This document shows positions 60,484-64,000 of a DNA stretch of 64,000 bases, piece after piece. Positions within the stretch are counted from its first letter, which is position 1. The number at the start of each line of letters is the position of its first letter. The DNA lies in NCBI RefSeq assembly GCF_018343625.1, contig NZ_JAGYPG010000002.1, positions 124,001-188,000 on the forward strand. Direction: 5' to 3'. This stretch comes from Lederbergia citri. Lineage in GTDB: Bacteria > Bacillota > Bacilli > Bacillales > Bacillaceae_C. Under the pieces are notes generated by a model that was not told the DNA's origin, did not search any database, and was given only the letters and a program-made list of their open reading frames with translations. The position numbers were made by a program, and so were the translations under genes.

Positions 60484-62151
60484 TTAATTACCAGCCATTT
60501 TGGCTTTGTTGTCTTGCCATTTTTTCGTTTTGAACTCTAACATTTTGTCATATCCGACTGCTTGAGCATCTTTTTCAGCTTGATCGAGGATTTTTAGAAC
60601 TTCTTCTTCGCTCTTAGCATGAAGGGCTTTCGCTCGAGCTTCGTCATAGATTTCGTTGACACGTTGCTCAGTCATACCTTCTTCCGTTTCTGGTAGTGGA
60701 GAGAGGTTAGAGAACTCAGTACTATTACCTTGTGTTTGCCAAGTAATACTCATTTGATATCTAGTTTCCCAGTTTTGTTGATCTTCTGGCAACGTCATTT
60801 CAAATGCAGTTTTGGATTTATCAATATAAACTGTGTTACCAACCCATTGGAAGCTGTTCGTTGTATTCATCAATTTGGAAAGGTTTTCAACATCTGTTAA
60901 ATATTTCTCAGTAAATACAGGAGCTTCTGCGATACCTTCAACAGCTTGTGTTCCTTCCCAATATAAGCCTTCTGGTCCCCAGAAAATAGTACGTTGACCT
61001 TCTGGACCTACCATCCAATCAAGGAAAGCAAAGATCGCTTCAGGATTTTTAGCAGCTTTCGTAATGACACTTACGTTCCAGCCAAGCTGATTCCATGTTC
61101 CAGGAGTGATTTTTTCTTTGTTCAATCCTTCTTTATGGATTGGCCAAATCATTTTAAGACTTGCATCTGGATCCTGTGCTGTTAATTGTGTATGGGCAAA
61201 GCTTGCATTTTCAGTTGGTGAGCTATCTGCATATACTGCAAATTTACCAGTAACAATTTTTTCTTTTACTTGCTCAGTTGTTTGAGTCAATGTATCTTGT
61301 GATATTAATCTTTCACTGTAAAGTTTATTCATATAAACCATTGATTCTCTAAATACTGGATCTGTAAAGATTGAAGATAGTTTATCACCATTTGGAACAA
61401 AATGACCACTCATGTACATGTTTGGATGTTCTTCTCCAAAGGCAGAGTATAGAACATCAAGTCCCCCACCTTGTCCTGCTTCAAAAGGCACTACATCTGG
61501 ATATTTTTGTTTCACTTGCTTCAAGTACGCATAAAGATCATCTGTAGTTTCCAATTTTGGAGAACCGAGTTCTTTATATATTTTTTCATTTACGACATAA
61601 CCTGTATTTCCATTTGGCTGTGTTGTATACCAGTTAGGGATTGCATATACATGTCCATCTTCAGCACGAAGCATGTTAAGAGTGGACTCACCAACCCATT
61701 CTTTAATGTTTGGATATTTGTCAATATACTCATCAAGTGGAACGAGCATATCTGCTTCACGAAGTCTATCCAAATCTGCGTTACGGTCTAACCAAATAAC
61801 GTCTGGAAGGTCGTTACCAACGATCATCGTGTTGAATTTTTGTGCAGCATTACCACCAGAGCTAATAGGTTTTACATTAACTTTTTTGTTTTCTTTAACC
61901 CATTTTGTTGCTTCGTCTTCGCCCCATGGCGGCATTGTGTACCAGTCATAGTGACCGTACATTGTGTATTCTAGCTCGTCCTCTCCAAGAACGAAGCCGC
62001 TTTCACTTTTGTTACCAGAATCTTTTGATCCGCCTTTGTCTTCGCCTTTGCTGTCGCCACCAGCACTGTCTTTGGAACAGCCGGACAGGACACTAAAGGC
62101 CATAAGCAGAGCAACTAAAGATAAAGTCAAAAACTTCGTTTTGTTTCTCAT
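60484..62151 (-). CDS. Extracellular sugar-binding lipoprotein (Lpl/Ytc type), copy 2
   Basis: A 555-residue lipoprotein, lipobox LSGC, with a Lys/Ser/Gly/Asp linker and YTMYGHYDWYTMPPWGEDEA. It aligns with copy 1 almost without gaps. Differences are spread through the protein, with a cluster near GEEHPNMYMSGHFVPNGD versus GEDHTTAFVGMRAVPQGD, which may affect ligand choice. It lies 57 bp after the permease gene and is the better candidate for the original gene, because permease - permease - binding protein is the usual order (YteP-YtcP-YtcQ). The start follows AAGGGGGAAAAGTA. Confidence 0.91.
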   Translation of the reverse strand: MRNKTKFLTLSLVALLMAFSVLSGCSKDSAGGDSKGEDKGGSKDSGNKSESGFVLGEDELEYTMYGHYDWYTMPPWGEDEATKWVKENKKVNVKPISSGGNAAQKFNTMIVGNDLPDVIWLDRNADLDRLREADMLVPLDEYIDKYPNIKEWVGESTLNMLRAEDGHVYAIPNWYTTQPNGNTGYVVNEKIYKELGSPKLETTDDLYAYLKQVKQKYPDVVPFEAGQGGGLDVLYSAFGEEHPNMYMSGHFVPNGDKLSSIFTDPVFRESMVYMNKLYSERLISQDTLTQTTEQVKEKIVTGKFAVYADSSPTENASFAHTQLTAQDPDASLKMIWPIHKEGLNKEKITPGTWNQLGWNVSVITKAAKNPEAIFAFLDWMVGPEGQRTIFWGPEGLYWEGTQAVEGIAEAPVFTEKYLTDVENLSKLMNTTNSFQWVGNTVYIDKSKTAFEMTLPEDQQNWETRYQMSITWQTQGNSTEFSNLSPLPETEEGMTEQRVNEIYDEARAKALHAKSEEEVLKILDQAEKDAQAVGYDKMLEFKTKKWQDNKAKMAGN

Positions 62152-62179
62152 TACTTTTCCCCCTTGATTTTTTTATATA

Positions 62180-62199
62180 TTTAAAGCTCGCGCTTTAAA
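62180..62199 (-). promoter_or_regulatory. GNRA-capped hairpin between permease and binding protein
   Basis: On the minus strand TTTAAAGC and GCTTTAAA flank a GCGA tetraloop, giving an eight-bp stem with a stable GNRA loop. It may stabilise the message 5' end of the binding-protein gene. The version in front of copy 1 (60121-60133) is degenerate. Confidence 0.5.
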
Positions 62200-62208
62200 C
62201 CAAGTTAA

Positions 62209-63105
62209 TTACCCTTTCAAAGATCCAACTAATACCCCTTTAACGAAGTATTTCTGAACGAATGGGTACACACAAATAATTGGTATCGTTGCAACCATCA
62301 TGGTCGCCATCGATAGGGATTTTGTAGAGACTGACTTTAATTTCTGCATATGAGACGCTGCTGTTGAATCAGCCTGTGCCATTTGCTCCGTCATGATATT
62401 GGAGCTAAGAATTTGCTGTAACATCGTTTGGATTGGCAATAATTTTTGATCTGAAATATAGATGCTTGGAGAGAACCAATCATTCCAATGATAGACAGCT
62501 GTAAATAACGACAAGGTTGCGATGACTGGACCGGATAGCGGAAGGACAATTCGGAAGAACGTTCCCCAATATCCACATCCATCAATTTTAGCGGATTCTT
62601 CCAGCCCTGAAGGCAAGCCTTGGAAGAAGGTCCGGAAGATGATCATGTTCCATACGCTGATTAAGCCTGGAATAATCATGACCCAAAATGTATTGAAAAG
62701 TCCTAACCCTCTAATCAATAAGAAAGTAGGAATCAAACCACCACTGAAAAACATCGTGATGACACAGAAAATCATATAGTAGTTTCTACCAATCAATTCT
62801 CTTCTCGACATCCCGTATGCGAAAATTGCAGTAAACATAACAGCTGTGGCTGTTCCGATTACGGTACGAAGAATAGAGATTAAAAATCCATTCAGGAGAC
62901 GAGAATCCTGGAAGACGACACCATAATTGTCCAAAGAGAATACCCTTGGCCAAAAGGTGACTCCACCTTTCATCGTATCGACTCCACTGTTAAACGAGAT
63001 GACCAATGCATTCCAGAATGGATAAAAGGTGACAAAAGCTAATAATGTAAGCATGATGTATATAGTAATCGACATGACTCGATCGCCAGTTGTCATTTTT
63101 AACAT
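62209..63105 (-). CDS. Carbohydrate ABC transporter permease (LplC/YtcP type)
   Basis: A 298-residue permease with six helices and the family N-terminus DRVMSITIYIMLTLLAFVTFYPFWNALVISF. The EAA motif is GLEESAKIDGCGYWGTFFRIVLPLSGP and the C-terminus YFVKGVLVGSLKG is typical of LplC. The start follows AAAGAGGAGGATATAAC. It lies between the partial LplB-type permease and binding protein copy 2. No ATPase gene is visible in the window. Confidence 0.92.
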   Translation of the reverse strand: MLKMTTGDRVMSITIYIMLTLLAFVTFYPFWNALVISFNSGVDTMKGGVTFWPRVFSLDNYGVVFQDSRLLNGFLISILRTVIGTATAVMFTAIFAYGMSRRELIGRNYYMIFCVITMFFSGGLIPTFLLIRGLGLFNTFWVMIIPGLISVWNMIIFRTFFQGLPSGLEESAKIDGCGYWGTFFRIVLPLSGPVIATLSLFTAVYHWNDWFSPSIYISDQKLLPIQTMLQQILSSNIMTEQMAQADSTAASHMQKLKSVSTKSLSMATMMVATIPIICVYPFVQKYFVKGVLVGSLKG

Positions 63106-63120
63106 GTTATATCCTCCTCT

Positions 63121-63222
63121 TTGTCTAGCTTAGGCGCCTATCGACTTGATAAGTAAACATCTAAGTAAAAGCAGCATCTTAAGTCTGTTTGTCGATGATC
63201 AAGGCTTTCCCTTTCGCTTATT
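63121..63222 (-). repeat. Dispersed GGAGCTAGACAA-type repeat, reverse orientation
   Basis: On the minus strand it runs TAATAAGCGAAAGGGAAAGCC to AGGCGCCTAAGCTAGACAAA, filling nearly the whole gap between two permease genes of one operon. Its first bases overlap the stop codon of the upstream gene. Confidence 0.75.
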
Positions 63223-64000
63223 ACCATAGACTTGAACCAGCTCTTCTTGATAAGAAGTTTGCCAATGTGAGCAAGCCTACGCTGATGATGGCTTTAAATA
63301 GTCCGACAGCGGTTGCATAAGAAAATAGTGAGTGCTGAATACCTCTACGATATACATACGTATCCAAGACGTCCGCTACATCCCTTACAACTGGGTTAGA
63401 ACCTAAAAGGAGAATGTCCTCAAAACCAGCGTTCAATAGGTTTCCAATCGCTAAAATCATGAAAATCAAGATAACTGGCAAGATGGAAGGAATGGTGATC
63501 AAATATATTTGTTTGAATCTGCTTGCACCGTCAAGGGCTGCGGCTTCATAAAGCTGCTGATCGACACCCGCAATAGCAGCTAGGTAAACGATCGATCCAA
63601 ACCCAATATCTTTCCATACATTCGTCGTAACTAAGATTGCCCAAAAATATTTAGGAATGCTTAGGAAACTGATTGGTTCGTTAACCGCTCCAATCTTTTC
63701 CAAGGCGATATTAAGGCTACCATTATCTGTCGATAATAGGGACATGACAAAACCTGACACGATAACCCAAGATAAGAAGTGAGGTAAATAACTCACTGTT
63801 TGGACAACACGTTTAAAGAACATATGTCTGACTTCGTTCAACATTAAGGCCAAAATGATCGGTGCCGGAAATCCAATAAAGAACTTCAGAAAGCTGATCA
63901 CTAGCGTATTTCTCATTATTTGCGTAAATTCTGGAGCTGAAAAAAACATATTGAAATGTTTCATACCAGCCCAAGGACTTTCCGCAATCCCCTTAAAAAT
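63221..64000 (-). CDS. Carbohydrate ABC transporter permease (LplB/YteP type, 5' end outside window)
   Basis: The C-terminal 259 residues of an LplB-type permease. The frame continues to the right edge (FKGIAESPWAGMKHFNMFF), so the internal methionine at 63964 is not the start and about 50-60 residues are missing. Motifs include NTLVISFLKFFIGFPAPIILALMLNE, NVWKDIGFGSIVYLAAIAGVD and the EAA motif QLYEAAALDGASRFKQIYLITIPS. It is the first visible gene of the Lpl/Ytc-type importer operon; a dispersed repeat follows directly. Confidence 0.92.
   Translation of the reverse strand: MFKGIAESPWAGMKHFNMFFSAPEFTQIMRNTLVISFLKFFIGFPAPIILALMLNEVRHMFFKRVVQTVSYLPHFLSWVIVSGFVMSLLSTDNGSLNIALEKIGAVNEPISFLSIPKYFWAILVTTNVWKDIGFGSIVYLAAIAGVDQQLYEAAALDGASRFKQIYLITIPSILPVILIFMILAIGNLLNAGFEDILLLGSNPVVRDVADVLDTYVYRRGIQHSLFSYATAVGLFKAIISVGLLTLANFLSRRAGSSLW

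Overview
The window comes from a low-GC, endospore-forming Gram-positive of the family Bacillaceae. Supporting signs are a GerA-type germination operon, three CotF-family coat genes, S-box, FadR, CcpA and sigma-B style regulatory sites, strong AGGAGG ribosome binding sites, and a gene order resembling the suf - met - yusE - gcvH - yusI - fadE/A/N - fadM - yusN stretch of Bacillus subtilis. Sequence differences and rearrangements show it is not B. subtilis itself.

Layout. 1-2.4 kb: 5' part of the suf Fe-S assembly operon, with its promoter and a small unrecognised gene upstream. 2.7-6.8 kb: an operon for an FAD amine oxidase and the MetQ-MetN-MetP methionine importer, all behind one SAM (S-box) riboswitch with a visible terminator and promoter. 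6.8-9.6 kb: YusE thioredoxin-like protein, a 50-bp tandem repeat, a NERD-domain protein, GcvH and the ArsC/Spx-like YusI. 9.8-16.2 kb: fatty-acid beta-oxidation genes fadN-fadA-fadE with an exact FadR box, and fadM (proline dehydrogenase family) with a perfect cre-consensus site. 16.3-24.0 kb: spore genes (CotF-like proteins, GerA/B/C operon), a RodA/FtsW protein, YdbP thioredoxin, and a 48-aa membrane protein with a sigma-B-like promoter. 24.4-30.2 kb: appDFABC oligopeptide importer. 30.3-35.1 kb: a small membrane protein, a heterodimeric ABC exporter with one degenerate ATP site, and a CarD-family regulator.

35.3-53 kb is a carbohydrate island: LacI regulator plus ABC importer, YesL protein, GH4 alpha-galactosidase MelA with a divergent AraC regulator, two Gfo/Idh/MocA dehydrogenases, a MATE-like and two MFS transporters, and a second ABC importer. 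53.5-55.6 kb: an AraC/VOC/SRPBCC/VOC stress-type cluster. 55.6-57.4 kb has no conventional gene but holds a probable type I toxin-antitoxin pair and ssrA (tmRNA). 57.5-64 kb: a third importer of the Lpl/Ytc type, with a tandemly duplicated binding-protein gene and a YesL protein, running off the right edge.

None of the three sugar importers has its own ATPase gene here, so they probably share an MsmX-type ATPase encoded elsewhere. A dispersed intergenic repeat ending in GGAGCTAGACAA recurs at five or more places, several of them directly against stop codons.

Most promising new observations: the type I toxin-antitoxin locus near 56.2 kb; the methionine-regulated amine oxidase; the duplicated binding protein that still carries the tail of the upstream permease gene; and the unassigned operators at 39.5, 41.9 and 48.2 kb.
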